DNA from: Pomphorhynchus laevis | Taxonomy: Eukaryota; Acanthocephala; Palaeacanthocephala; Echinorhynchida; Pomphorhynchidae | Assembly: GCA_012934845.2 (NCBI GenBank) | Contig: WNNJ02002562.1 | Coordinates: 1-64,000, forward strand | Direction: 5' to 3' | DNA: 64,000 nucleotides | Shown here: piece by piece, positions 22,876 to 34,651 of the stretch | How positions within the stretch are numbered: the first letter of the stretch is position 1 | How the letters are laid out: every line of letters begins with the position of its first letter | Program-made: the position numbers and the translations under genes | The notes under the pieces: generated by a model | The model's input: only the letters and a program-made list of their open reading frames with translations | Databases searched by the model: none | Told to the model about the DNA's origin: nothing

Positions 22876-23640
22876 TGTCGTCGGATAGTAACAAATATAT
22901 TGTCTTTAAGGAAATAACTTGGCCCGCATCAGAAAACTTTTAACTAAAGATCCAACGTCTTTCACAATGTGACCGATCTCCCCTTAAGTAAAGGTTATAA
23001 AAAGTTTATATGCAAAACTAAAATTCATCGCATATAGAAGTAAGCATATCATACTTTAACAATAATGTGGACCGTCATCCTCGACTCTCTTTCAAATTTA
23101 AGCATATCATAGTTTAGTCCATTATGCCATAGTTTAGTATTTTTAACTTCTAAACTTATTAATAGTTAATAATTTTTATATAAGATTTTATATAACTTAC
23201 ATCAAGTTAAAATTTAAAACTGTACAAACACGAAAATCATCAATTTAATATTTTTTCAACGAATAGATAAATTTCCAATTCGATGCCCACATCCATTGAA
23301 TCAAAAATGTAAAAGTTACAAAGTTAAGACAACAATTTTAAATATGATCAGTTATTTGTTTTACATTTATTGATTTTACAAAAGCCTTCAATTTCGTGTA
23401 CAGGACAATTGTACTTGTAAACTTAATACAAATGTTTTGAAAAAAGGGTCCAAGTTGCATTTACGTTTGCTTTCTCTCGACCAAACATTAAAATGCCCGA
23501 TGCCGTTCAACTATCAAACATTATTTTCCAAAATCGAGGATTACTACAAAAAACCTGTAAAGTCTCTTACTTTTTGCGTTTTTAATGAGCGACCTGCCTT
23601 AAACGTTATATATATACTTAAGTGATTTGTCTCTTAATAG
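22876..23640. repeat. Element-F repeat and AT-rich flank
   Basis: 23410-23530 repeats 18990-19100 (ccaagttgcatttacgtttgc; gccgttcaactatcaaa) with about one change in ten. The frame at 23437-23625 (62 codons) is not recognised. The remainder is AT-rich without features. Confidence 0.45.
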
Positions 23641-23709
23641 TGAATCTGCTGCATACATTTCACATTGTTTAATTTATTTGTACACAATTGATTATATTAT
23701 ATTGATATT

Positions 23710-23777
23710 ATTTTTCTGATTGTGGCACGATATTATTCTCACAGCTATTGATAATATCGTGCCACAATCAGAAAAAT
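23710..23777. repeat. Perfect 26-bp hairpin
   Basis: Arms 23710-23735 and 23752-23777 are exact reverse complements (gattgtggcacgatatta / taatatcgtgccacaatc) around a 16-base loop. Non-coding; possibly a minimal foldback element. Confidence 0.85.
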
Positions 23778-24839
23778 TTCGCTCACAGATGCAATCAAGT
23801 ACAATTGATATTATTGTTTTGGATAATATGATTTGTAAATTATTGTTTATTTGTGTTTGCTAATTATGCATCCGCTGGCATGTTATTGTGATATTAACAA
23901 TATCACCCTTTTTGAATTAAAGCGACTCTAGCATTAATTAAAATGTTTTTTTTTATCTTGTGACTTTCGTATATTTATTTTAAGTAACAAAATTTATATT
24001 TAGTATTAAATTTATAGCCTTGATTTATTTCTTTAAATAACAACTAGTTTTTATTTGAACATGATTGCTAATCTTTTTACTTAAAGTTTATTTATATCGT
24101 ATTATTAGCATATTTGTCATTATTGATTGTATATTTATTTTTTGGAGGCTCGTCATTGTGATCAATATTTAACACATAATTGAATTTGTTTTCATAACAT
24201 TCTAACATTTTGCTCTCTTTATTACATTGAACGATTTCAAACCAATTTTTTAATATATATAGTTATTATCACATCAATTGTTATAAACATAATTTCTCAG
24301 GCAATTTGTTGAAAATTTGATTGGGAATGATTTGCTTATAAGTACGGAATCATTTTGCTAATGTTAAGTACTTAATGTTCATATAATCATGAAAATCAGT
24401 ATCTTTTGTTACTTGTCGAAGATGAAAACATTCTAAGCATAATTGCATTATTACATTGTTAAACTTATCAAAATATCATATTAAATTGCGACTATTCACA
24501 TCGGTTATGTACAATAGAGAATAGCTATAGAAAGTGCTAAATTTAGACAAATATATTAGGTAATGTGTATATCTGAATACAGGAAGCATGTCTGCTATAC
24601 TTTCTTTATAGTCATTAAATTTGCTCATTGCTAGCATTCAAAATACATCGTTAATAAATCGAATTATACAGCTTTTATTGTGAACTCGTATTGGAATAAG
24701 CTGATATTTACAAATACACAGATTTTGGTAAGATTGATTAATTTACTTTTAGCATTTGAAATAAAAATGTTCAAGTATGTAAAATATTATATGGTTAAAT
24801 TGTCATTTCAAATAACAAATTGTTTATTTTAAATAAAAC
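23778..24839. other. AT-rich region, nothing identified
   Basis: No open frame of note, no repeat matched elsewhere in the window, and no splice-bounded coding exon that I could support. Confidence 0.4.
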
Positions 24840-26225
24840 AATTTTATTTTGTTTATGAATAAAATACTTAAAGTAATTAAAGCACATTTTAAAAAATATT
24901 GCAAGGTAATCGAAATTAATACTGGTATAAAACACTATTTCAGTATTAATTCTACAAAAGAATTTTTAGAACAGACAAAAGGAATAAATTTTCAAAATAT
25001 AAATACATACGATTTTAGTACGCTTTATACAAATCTAGATTTAGTAGATATTAAAGAAGCGTTAGTAAAATTAATTAATCTTATATTCGGAAAAAGATAT
25101 ACATATATATGTTATAATAATTATAACGCCTATCTAACAAAAATTAAACCATCAAGTAAATATAAATATATGGATAAAATTGAATTAATAGAATCCTTAA
25201 ATATTTTGATAAATCAAAATTATTTAAAAGTAGGGACATCTATATTTAGACAAGTAAAAGGTGTTCCAATGGGTGGTAATAGTAGCCCAATTATAGCTGA
25301 CTTGTTTTTAAGCTTTATAGAATATGAATTTGTTCATAACTGTGTAAAAACTAAATCTAAACAATATAAATATATGAAATATATGTTTCGATACATTGAT
25401 GATATATGTGTATTTAATTCTAATAATTTTTATTCAATTAGTGAGCACATTTATCCAGAAAGCCTTATTCTTAACAAAACCAATATTAATGATAAAGAAG
25501 GTGTATATCTAGATATGAACATTAAATTAACATTAACTAAAACTACTATTAATTTATATCGTAAAGATGACATATTTAAATTTACAAGAAACATATTTTT
25601 GCATGAGCATTCATGCATACCATATAATATAAAATATAATACATTAGAATAATGAAATTTTAAGAATTGCAACAATATGTAATGATATTGGCTTTCTTCA
25701 AAATCATTTAAATAATTTAATAGATACATATTTTAAACTAGGTTACTATAAAAATAACATCAAGCAGAAAATAGTAAAATATATAAATCAACACAATAAT
25801 ATAAAGAATAAATTTAAACTCTTAAGTGGCAAATTTTTATGGATGGATAATAAATAATATACTTTGTATTAGAATAAGATACTATATAGTTTTATCAGAG
25901 GAAATACATCATTAGCATGTATTTGGCCCCGCTGCTATGTTGGGTAGAGGAGTTAGGGGCCGAAACCTGATAGCATAGCAGTTCCTCTTGATGACCTCTA
26001 ATCCTAATTCTGATACGACGTCTGTTATATATTAGTCAATTCATAAAAATGACTTTTATAAAAATTACAATGTTTTATTTTAACTTGATTTAAATTATAA
26101 AAAATCTAAAAACAATTACATATTTTATTATTTAATTATTAAATTTTGATTTAGCATTATTATGTTTTGTTTAGTTTATAATTATATTAAATACGTAGAC
26201 TAATTTAGCTGATTTGATTTATAAA
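24840..26225 (+). mobile_element. PLE-C (Naiad-like), 5'-truncated
   Basis: An RT coding region (24849-25652 and on to 25857) is followed directly by a non-coding tail with no C-terminal endonuclease. The tail has a hairpin region (ggccccgctgctatg ... gataGCATAGCAG, 25918-25985), tattagtcaattcat (26031) and the end block tacgtagactaatttagctg (26192-26211), which recurs many times in the window. With the N-terminal nuclease seen in the copy at 63.7-64.0 kb, this fits the permuted PLE group with endonuclease before RT (Naiad/Chlamys). Confidence 0.8.
24849..25857 (+). pseudogene. PLE-C reverse transcriptase
   Basis: An open frame of 267 codons with TYDFSTLYTNLDLVDIK (motif A, about 25010), GTSIFRQVKGVPMGGNSSPI (motif B, about 25230), YMFRYIDDICVF (catalytic YIDD, about 25385), EGVYLDMNIKL and INLYRKDDIF. 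It continues after one stop (about 25650) with EILRIATICNDIGFL and ends FLWMDNK at about 25857. There is no nuclease after RT, unlike PLE-A, B and D. The N-terminal nuclease is missing from this copy. Confidence 0.85.
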
Positions 26226-26840
26226 ATTACTATTCGCAATTATAAATCACCATAGACTGATGTATATAATAGTAGAATATTGTAATATATTTAATACCAT
26301 AATTTAAACATATTTAACAGCTACATTTATATCAGCAATATTTAATATAATTTATATATCGTAAATATATTGTAGAATTATAAACATGATAATTTAAAGT
26401 CGTTTAATAATATGTCTTTTAGAAGTACATTTTTATATTTAGGTCTATTTCGTCAACACATTGCAGAAATTAAATTAAGTGCATGCTTGAATCTTTAATA
26501 TTTTATCGAAAATAGTAATTATTATAACACAGTATTCCAACCTAATAAAAATTTTATATGTTCTTATTTAAAAATTTATATTTATTTTTAACAATCTGTT
26601 GTCTATTTATGATGTATTAATATTTTGATTTATGATCATTGAAAATAGTTTAATAAATGACATTTATTAATTAAATATAATTCTCATCAAATTATTTAAA
26701 TATACTTATACTATTGTGACATATAGCTTACTTATCCATAAATTGATTAGTAAACTTTAACAAAATCCTTAAATCAAAGTAGATCGTTTATTCACTAATA
26801 TCGTCTAGATTAAATCGTTATTATTACTAACATCACAATG
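26226..26840. other. AT-rich region, nothing identified
   Basis: Very AT-rich, no coding signal; possibly decayed PLE-C tail sequence. Confidence 0.4.
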
Positions 26841-28870
26841 ACTTGCGCGTTTCATCAGCCTTGTTAAATCAGGCAAAACGAAATCAGCAATAAATTTAGA
26901 GGGTGTTCTAGCTAATTACATTTGAGATAAATAATACAAAGAATTGAATCCAATATCGGTTGAAGAGTTTACTGTGTTACTTCTTACACAAATATAATAA
27001 ACATACAATAATATACCAAAAGACAACATGCCTAGAGGAAAGCCGGCAACAGAACAAAATTGCTGATCTTGCAAGGGACAAGCGGCAAGATGCAAGGGGT
27101 GTCGCTGCTGTAAACTCGGAAATGCATGCCGCAATTGCGCGGCCCCTGAATGTTGTAATCGAGTAAGATCATTACGCGCAAGTCAAGCCACAATCAGTCA
27201 GCACCGGTCAAATGTAGATCAGCCGACGTTGGTGAATATGAAGGTGATCATTCAGAACCAGCAGATCCTTACATCTGTAAACTCGATCAGAATCTCAAAG
27301 AGATTATCACTTGGCGACCAAACTTATTCACGCTTCCATTTTTCACCGCAAGCAACGAGTTCATCGACTGACTTTGTGCGAAATACGATACTGTTGCAAA
27401 GAAATTGGATGGTGAAGTATTTGCATTGAAGGAAGCGGCAATAATGCGTCAATGCATTTTACAAAGAATTCCTGCAAGAAATGTATCAGTTATTCGAAAA
27501 ACTTTAGAGCGCAGATTAAACATGTGGAAAAATGGCGAACTTGATGACCTCATTTGTAAAGCGCGTGCATTGCAAAGCAAGATAATTGCTAATTCACAGA
27601 CCAGACCGGCAAAAAAAACAGTGGCAAATACGTTTCATCAGCTTTGTTAAATCAGGCAAAACGAAATCGGCGATAAATTGTCTAGATCAGCAATGCCTTA
27701 ATCAAAGTCCAGTCTACTCACTTCTTGATGAGTTAAATGGACGCACCGTCGGGGATATATTAAACGATCTGCATCCAGGCGCCGCAATTTGTGAACGGGA
27801 TGCGCTACTGCAGGCACCACTTGAGGACTGTGTGTATCACCATCCGGTTGAGTTCTCAGGTATAGACACAAGAGAGATAGTCGTGGCTTCTCTGAGGACT
27901 CGGGCGGTGCATGCCCTTCGGGAATTACCGCGCATGATTTCCAGCGTATGCTCAGCTCTTTTAAGTCTCACTCTGCCGCTTGGCTGAGAGTATTGCAATG
28001 TTAGCTCGATGGATCTCAACGGAGCAGATATATTTCTCCGTGATTGAGGCATTAGTGACAAGTCGTATCGTTCTGTTAAACAATAACCCTGGAATCCGGC
28101 CTATAGGGTTGGAGAGATATTAAGGGGGTAATCGGCAAAGCATTAACTAAAATTGTAAAACAACATTTGCAAACAGTGGCGGGCACTCAACAACTATGCG
28201 CTGCCCAAAGATCCGGTTTAGAATACGCAATTCATTCTGCGACCAGCGCATTTCGATCAGACGATAACTTCGGAATTTTGACAGTCGACGCCGTAAATGC
28301 TTTTAACAGAGCGAGTCGCCAAGTTGCATTAGCCAACATATCATTTGTTTGCCCAGCATTAGCCCAAGTCCTGCAAAATACTTATGCTGGCACTACCTTG
28401 ATGGCAACTGAAGAGGATATCATTGGTGTAAACATCGCTTTAAACTTGACCCGTTGGTCATGGCAACTTTCGCCGCGTTATACATCCCGTTAATACGGCG
28501 TATACAGGGAAACATCACACAAACGAAACAAAGATGGTATGCCGACGACGGAAATTTCGTAGGACCTGTCGAAGAATTGAAGAAAGTATGAGACATACTT
28601 GTGGAAATCGAACCTCAATATGGCTATATAGTTAACCCAGAAAAATCCAAGCTGCTTACACATTCCAACAATATTGGCAAGTCAAAAATGCTATTTAATC
28701 ATGATAAGATCTCAATCACTTGTGAAGGTATCTGGATGCTTGGCACACCTGTAGGTACGTTGGCTTACATTGAACAGGAGGCTCGCAAGGTCGATATCAC
28801 AATGTTTCTGAGCACCGCGTTCCAAACTCAGTGCCCCGGTACATTCGGTCATAGACATTGAGTTGCAAAT
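26841..28870 (+). mobile_element. RT retroelement with Cys-rich N-terminus (family H)
   Basis: Starts near a 45-bp stretch (26850-26895, tcatcagccttgttaaatcagg) that is a diverged duplicate of internal sequence at 27636-27680. Coding pieces: a Cys cluster CKGCRCCKLGNACRNCAAP (about 27080-27140), ILQRIPARNV and RRLNMWKNGELDDLI (27450-27560), GLEYAIHSATSAF and ILTVDAVNAFNRAS (RT motif A, 28215-28320), WYADDGNFVG (28530), and PEKSKLLTHSN with GTPVGTLAYI (28640-28760). This is a known invertebrate RT protein family; the clade is uncertain to me. The C-terminal nuclease-like part is absent here but represented at 6.8, 46.8 and 52 kb. Many breaks. Confidence 0.7.
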
Positions 28871-29559
28871 TGCACAATGATAATTATTTTTTTAAACATA
28901 TTGTGATCCCATTTGCGGGAACTTCAAATGTAAATTTATTGAAATAATACTTTTTTACTTGAAAAAAACATCACAAATTGCTTTTATTATTCTCTAATAT
29001 TAATACATGCATCTCATTCCAAATACCACCATAATTTTAAGTTTAATTAAATCCAACTAATTTTTTAATTTTGTAATTTTTTACTTTCCTGTTTTTGCAT
29101 ATATTCTACTCCAATGGTTATCTGTTTACAGATTGGTTTATCTTAATTTTTAAATAATCTTTTGTTTCAGTACGACATGTGCATTTTGATAATTTACATT
29201 ATCTATTTTAAAGAATTCATGATTTTATTTAATCATTTAAAACTGTATATTTAAATAACGATTTACCATTATGCAATTACATTCTATTTCTTGTTTTAAT
29301 TACTAATCATTAGAAGCTTTAGAATGAATATGTTACAATATATTATTAAACTTGATAGTAACCACCTTTTCTTATAAAAATATAAAGCAAAAATAGAATC
29401 AAAGATTATCAAATATTTGTCAATAATTCTAAAAAATATAAATTTATATAGACTAAAAATTATATCAAGAGATGTTTAGATTCAAAACAGCGCAATAGTA
29501 AGTTCTAATAATATTTAATTATTATTGTACATCAGCCGGTAAGCCATTGCTTGTTGGGC
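28871..29559. other. AT-rich region, nothing identified
   Basis: No coding frame, repeat or splice-bounded exon recognised. Confidence 0.4.
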
Positions 29560-30180
29560 TGGAAATCAAATATAAAATCAAACAGGAAAAATAAAAGATA
29601 ACAATAAGGTGTTAATTGCAACAACTTCGAAGTGCGATTTCAATGCTCGACGGAATGCTTTGATGTTTTGATTATCAATAGCCGCAGATGGTGGTCAATT
29701 CCATTGATTCACTACACGGTATCTAATATCCTGGTGGTATCGATGTAACTTTCGGCGATGCTTGATCATCAATCTGTGTCCTCGCAGCTTTTTGGAATCA
29801 CGGAGGCTAAATAGGTGATTGAAAGAGTGGAACGAAGAAATCTGGGCTTTCCGCATCAGCATCATATCAGCTATCACCATGCTTTTATGGATCGATGAAA
29901 TTCCAAAAGACCTTTGACAGTAGGAGCGAGCATTGTTGCAAATCTAAAAACTGAACCATAGGTAGCTAAGTTTATTTGTAAAGGTGAAAAGGCTGTAGGA
30001 AAGGCGTAAAGAATATGCGATTATAAGCGTGCGATAGAGTATTCGGAAGCTACGAACACCAAAGGTCTCGAACAAACGTTTAATCTGGCCGATAGTACGA
30101 CGACAAGAGGAATATATTTCAGCAACATGTTGATTCATGTCGAGAGTTTTATAAGATACTGCCCCTAAATCATTAAATTT
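29560..30180 (-). mobile_element. CR1-like LINE, 3' end
   Basis: Minus-strand frames encode a RRTIGQIKRLFETFGVRSF-type segment with YRTLIIAYSLRLSY (30138-29944), then ISSFHSFNHLFSLRDSKKLR, GHRLMIKHRRKLHRY and FRVVNQWN-like text (29880-29695). These are the C-terminal RT/thumb motifs of CR1-clade LINEs (..LRGH..K....FS.RVV..WN). 5'-truncated, with at least one break. Confidence 0.7.
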
Positions 30181-30980
30181 GTCAATGGAGACGATATTGA
30201 TGTTACCTATATGTTAGGTAACATATGTTAGGTATATGATGCGTGAATAATTGGCGAACCAATCCGCATGTGGCTGTATTTACCAGTGTTAATCAAAAGC
30301 CTCAGAAGCACAACATTTATTTATAGAATAAAGATCGAGTTGTAATGCTATTAAGTTTGAGTTGTAAAATTATGTTACAGCAAAACTAAAATTGACAGAT
30401 AAGCAACATACATAGTTTTTTATTCGGATTTCTCTGTAACAACTGATTACAATGTAATTAATCATTGAAAGATAGAATCTTGGTAAAACCAAATATATTA
30501 AGAATATGTTTTAAATCGGAAAATGTGAATTTCGCAAATGCAGGAAGACTGGGATGATTATTTCATAGTTTGTGCTTTGTAGCAAAGTATAAACAAGGCG
30601 GAATCGACAAAAGTGACGTGGAAAAAGCAATATTTTAGTCGGAAAATTCCACATCCACATTAATGTTGCGGACCTGCTCATTTAAAGAGGTAAAATGATA
30701 CACAAAGGGGATTTTTCATTTAATACATTCCATATAACACATGAAAGTTTGAAACTAATACGACTTTGAATGTCTAGCCAAGAAAGATAAAAATATTGTA
30801 ATGCGATATATACGTTTACATACATTAGGAGGGTTTAATCGAAGATCTCGGGTTATCCATGAGAATACTGATTGAGTAGCTTAGTCTTTAAGTCGATAGA
30901 TAATTGACTAATTTTGCGAAATAGATGATATGTATATGATATCATACTTGACTTGGTGAATATTAAAAACCGATATAAAA
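30181..30980. other. Unassigned AT-rich region
   Basis: Contains a short repeated motif (tatgttaggta, 30208-30236, twice with its complement). No coding region recognised. Confidence 0.35.
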
Positions 30981-31133
30981 AATTATTGGAGTAGGACCAA
31001 AAAAGGGAAAAAATTTATTTGATATTTCTCTAACCTCTGCTAGCATCTTCAGAAAAATTACTTTAGAAGCTAACAGATGTTAGCAAAATATCAAATAAAA
31101 GTTTTCCCCTTTTTTGATCCAGCTCCAATAATT
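30981..31133. repeat. Foldback element, 65-bp arms
   Basis: Arm 30981-31045 (aattattggagtaggacc ... ctgctagc) and arm 31069-31133 (reverse complement, ...gatccagctccaataatt) differ at about eight positions; the loop includes atcttcagaaaaattac. A single arm of the same family occurs at 33443-33512. Probably the terminal hairpin of a PLE-type or MITE-like element. Confidence 0.75.
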
Positions 31134-32003
31134 CTTTATTAATAATAGATTATTATCAACTATTACAAAAACCGACATGTTTGGACGGTAATTAAACTAT
31201 GTTGTAGTCCTTTAAAAATCAGAATTTTGGTTTTTAAAAGTTGAAATTTGACATTTCAATTTGATTATATTTCTTCGGTAGAAAAGCAGAATCCATAAAA
31301 ATAAAATTCTGACTGACTAAATAGCTAACCAACATTGATGTATAATTCTTTCACTTCAGCATAATATCAAATTGACTAAATTCCGAATTTTTGTGACTAA
31401 TTTTAAAAATGACTAACAATGCGAAATTATCAGCTTTATCATTACTGTGGAATTAGGTTTGAAACTTAGTGGTTAGGTTATTGTGAAAATAATTTTCATT
31501 AATTCCAATAAATTCACATGACTTCTTATGAAATAATATAGACAATGTGTATTTTTATCTTTTGTAATTTTCCGTCAATCACTCAATGGGTATTGCCAAA
31601 AATGGTTATTGCTGATCGTTTTTATTATGTTCTCCTAGTAGTAAATACACTATCAAAACAGAAAATTTCATCTTGTTTAATATTTTTTTACTATTTAAAT
31701 AAAAATTTTGATTATAGCCAAAATAATAAGTAAATGCTTCAAAGTTAGAAATGCGTTTGTGTCAAACTGAACAATTTTAGTCATTTGCTAGTAATTATTG
31801 ACACTAGAGAATTTTAAAAATCTATAGCTTGTTGATTAGCTGGCATAATATTAATGGATGTATCTTGTATCCTCACTTTCAAGTCAAAAATATACAAAAA
31901 CGATTATCATATGAAAGCTTGTTCCAGTAGTGCGTATTATTAGAATGTAAAAGGTAACAAATAAAAACGATAATGTATCATTATATATTTCCAATATTTT
32001 AGC
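31134..32003. other. AT-rich region, nothing identified
   Basis: One 62-codon frame (31545-31733) is AT-biased and hydrophobic with no supporting splice or family evidence; I do not call it a gene. Confidence 0.35.
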
Positions 32004-32133
32004 GTACACCCGCTCAACATTATCAAGGATTACAATCAGCTAGTTTTTAATTCAAAAACTTAGATATAAAATGTTAACTTTCCTAATTAAAAACTAGCTT
32101 ATTGCAATCCTTGATAATAGTGAGCATGTGTAC
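32004..32133. repeat. Foldback element, about 49-bp arms
   Basis: Arms 32004-32052 (gtacacccgctcaacatta...) and 32085-32133 (...tagtgagcatgtgtac) are reverse complements with about five mismatches, loop about 32 bp. MITE-like; no target duplication assigned. Confidence 0.75.
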
Positions 32134-32257
32134 TGCTGAAATACCGGAAGAAATAAATAATAATTTATTATCGCCTTTATTTATTACCAATTATATTCTA
32201 ATAATAATTACTACTGTAACTAGTTTTCAAAAGAAAACCGTTTTTTTTGGCTCGTAA

Positions 32258-32925
32258 ATGAGGACACGATACACTGCTGGCTGGGTCCATTTTTCACATT
32301 ATGTGAAAAATGGTCCTGTTTTACATAAATTTTTTACCCCTAAAATGAAAATAATTTTCACTGGAAAAATAATAAAGAGCAATAGAGGAGGTGATAAAAT
32401 AGCTTATGAAGGCTATTTCTACAATTACACAAAGACCGAGTTGGGCAAGAAGCATTGGCGCTGCTTCTTGGGTGAATTTTAAACTTGGTTTCAGGGTGAA
32501 TATCTATCGAATGAAACTTGTAACAAAAAGATATCATTTTGGAATGTTTACGAGAGAACAGAAATGAATATTCCCAGAACCACCAACTCTCTTGAAGGTT
32601 ACCATAGGCATCTAAATAGCTTGATTGATAGTAAACAGAGTTCTATAATTCCAATTCTAAATGAACTAAAAAATGAACAGTTAATCGTGGATAACAAGAT
32701 TTTACTACTTCTTCATGAAGATATAAAAATACCCGAAGATCCCGTGAAATCCATTTTGGCTGCTTCCTACAAGTTGCTTCCAAGTATAGATTATCTCAAG
32801 CATATTGCTCTGAATTTTCATTGGAAACTTGACTAATAAAAATTTTATTTAATTTTTTTACCCCTGTTTTTCATATGTGAAAAAATGACCATTTTTCACA
32901 TAATGTGAAAAATGGTCCTAACGAT
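32258..32925 (+). mobile_element. MULE-type DNA transposon, internally deleted
   Basis: A FLYWCH-like zinc finger (IKSNRGGDKIAYEGYFYNY ... KHWRC, 32370-32465) is joined almost directly to the C-terminal end of a MULE transposase (FWNVYERTEMNIPRTTNSL, EGYHRHLNSLI, 32535-32650; on to 32836). The catalytic DDE core between them is missing. A 27-bp palindrome (ccatttttcacatt and complement) lies at 32287-32313 and again at 32889-32915, both followed by tcct, suggesting element-specific subterminal sequence. A deletion derivative of a Mutator-like element. Confidence 0.65.
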
Positions 32926-33042
32926 CACATTATTACAAATTAATTGGGTTGATAGAATTTCTATGTAAGACAGTATTCATTTGCCAACACATTTACAGTA
33001 TGTTTTTCACAGAATAATTTTGATTTTTAATAACTGCAAATT

Positions 33043-33054
33043 ATATATTTAAAT
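33043..33054 (+). promoter_or_regulatory. Possible TATA-type promoter element
   Basis: tatatttaaata lies about 90-100 bp upstream of the first ATG of the secreted-protein gene. In such AT-rich sequence this is weak evidence. Confidence 0.2.
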
Positions 33055-33143
33055 AGATTGTTTAACGGATTTACTATTTGCAATATTTTCTCATTTAATC
33101 TACGATATTGACAATAATTTAGAATTTTCATTTAGCATCCATT

Positions 33144-33252
33144 ATGAGCAGTAATATAATCCATCTCTCCAACAACATGCCATTTAACATTTTACTCATT
33201 GGGATTATTTGCACGACTGTTAATGGATATTCTAATCCTCAAACATTTGAAG
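33144..33252 (+). CDS. Exon 1: signal peptide
   Basis: Two in-frame ATGs, 33144 and 33177. From the second, the reading is MPFNILLIGIICTTVNG followed by YSNPQTFE: a short n-region, a hydrophobic core (ILLIGII) and a likely cleavage site after VNG. The exon ends GAAG before the donor gtgaaat at 33253, leaving one base (phase 1), exactly the phase needed by all downstream exons. The upstream ATG would add 11 residues (MSSNIIHLSNN); the second gives a more standard signal peptide. A signal exon with matching phase 7 kb upstream of the repeats is the main reason to treat them as one gene; linkage across intron 1 is inferred. Confidence 0.7.
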
Positions 33253-33442
33253 GTGAAATAATTATCTAAATATTTTCCAATAATTTTCCATTAATAGTAA
33301 TAATTTTTATTATTATTTAATTTATCCCAAATTTTTACAATTAACAATGAATCATTACAAGCATTTAGTATAAAAAATTGGTCGACGAACGAGGTCTTTA
33401 AATTTATTTTAAATAGTTGATACTGATCCATTATTGATAAAT

Positions 33443-33512
33443 AATTATTGGAGCTGGATCAAAAGAAATAAATTATTTTTGATATTTCGCTAACTTGTGT
33501 TAGCATCTTCAG
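33443..33512. repeat. Single foldback arm
   Basis: Matches one arm of 30981-31133 (aattattggagctggatc ... gttagcatcttcagaaaat). The reverse strand reads ctgaagatgctaacacaagttagcgaaat, a short hairpin closed by gaaa. Confidence 0.6.
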
Positions 33513-33883
33513 AAAATTACCTAATTTATTAAAATTTATTTATTTATCTTAAAATTTATTAAGAAAATTTTCGAATGCAACTACATGCATCTTCAGATTG
33601 AAAGTATTTATAACCAAGACAAATTTGAAACAGTGAGCATTTAGTGCATTGAAAATTTTGTGTTTTAAGAAAAATTGAACCCAAGAAAATTTGGTGTTTT
33701 AGAGTTTGCTAACAATCGCTATGACCTCTTAAAAGTTGATGATATTTTATGTCAGTTCTAAGGATTTTACTAACACTTCAACAAAGGAAATAGAATATAT
33801 TATATTCTATTTTGGATATATTATTATATTCTACTAATTCTTTAGATTTCTATAATTCTTTGAACTCCAAAATTACATAAATT

Positions 33884-34330
33884 CGATCAGCTAACTGAGT
33901 CTACGTATTTTCTATTATAAAAAAATTAAAAATAAAGATAAATAATTATAAATAATAAATAGTTATATAATATTTTATGAAATTAATATTTATAACGATA
34001 AGATTTATTATTAAAAATTAAAATAATATATAATATATAATAGTAAATACTAATAAATAATATACAATGTATTCGATTGAGGAATATATGTCATCAGGAG
34101 AAACTGCTATGCTATCTGGTTTCGGACCATATTCCTCGACCCAACATAGAGACGTTGTCAAATACATGCTAATGACGTATTTCCTCTGATGCAATTTGAT
34201 TATCTAGTGTATCTTATTCTAATTCAAAGCATATTGTTTATTATCCATAAAAAATTTCGCTTCATAGTTAAAATTTATTTTTAATTATATTTTGTTGATT
34301 TATATATTGTAAATTTTATATTTTAATAAT
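33884..34330 (-). mobile_element. PLE-C inverted tail
   Basis: Begins with the complement of the PLE-C end block (cagctaactgagtctacgta, 33889), then the hairpin region in reverse (gctatgctatctggtttcgg, 34110; acgtatttcctctgatg, 34176) and tccataaaaaatttcgc (34239). It lies head-to-head with the plus-strand PLE-C that starts near 34590, giving the inverted-partner layout typical of PLE insertions. Confidence 0.7.
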
Positions 34331-34589
34331 ATTTTGTTGTTTATTAATTCTTCATTATAAGAAACAGAAATAAAATTCATCAAACCTGCTTAAAAATAAG
34401 CATACAAATAATAATATCGTATCAGTAATGCATAGTTTTAGTATTTCTGACAGAATATATTACCGGGAAAACAAAGTCCACACGTCAATGAAAACTTGCC
34501 AGCAGAACAAATCAGATCAGATAACTGGATCCACGTGTAGAAAAAATCAGATCAGTTTCAAATGTAGCACTTTTAGAGGTACATTAAAA

Positions 34590-34651
34590 CCCTGTCTGTT
34601 TATATGAATAAAATACTTGGAGTTAAAGCACTTAAAAATATTGTAAGATAA
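34590..34651 (+). mobile_element. PLE-C, 5' piece interrupted by the Rex3-like LINE
   Basis: tatgaataaaatacttgg ... cttaaaaatattgtaag matches the start of the PLE-C RT at 24853-24905 and continues at 37747. The split is caused by the Rex3-like insertion; TATTGTAAGATAA (34639-34651) is one half of its target duplication. Confidence 0.75.

Noticed and set aside
25915-25990. Hammerhead or twister ribozyme in the PLE-C tail
   Set aside because: There is a GGCCCC/GGGGCC stem followed by GAAA and a CTGCTATG/CATAGCAG pairing, but no CTGANGA precedes the stem and no twister consensus is seen.
31545-31733. 62-codon hydrophobic frame as a small membrane protein
   Set aside because: AT-driven composition, with no splice borders, homology or repeated occurrence.
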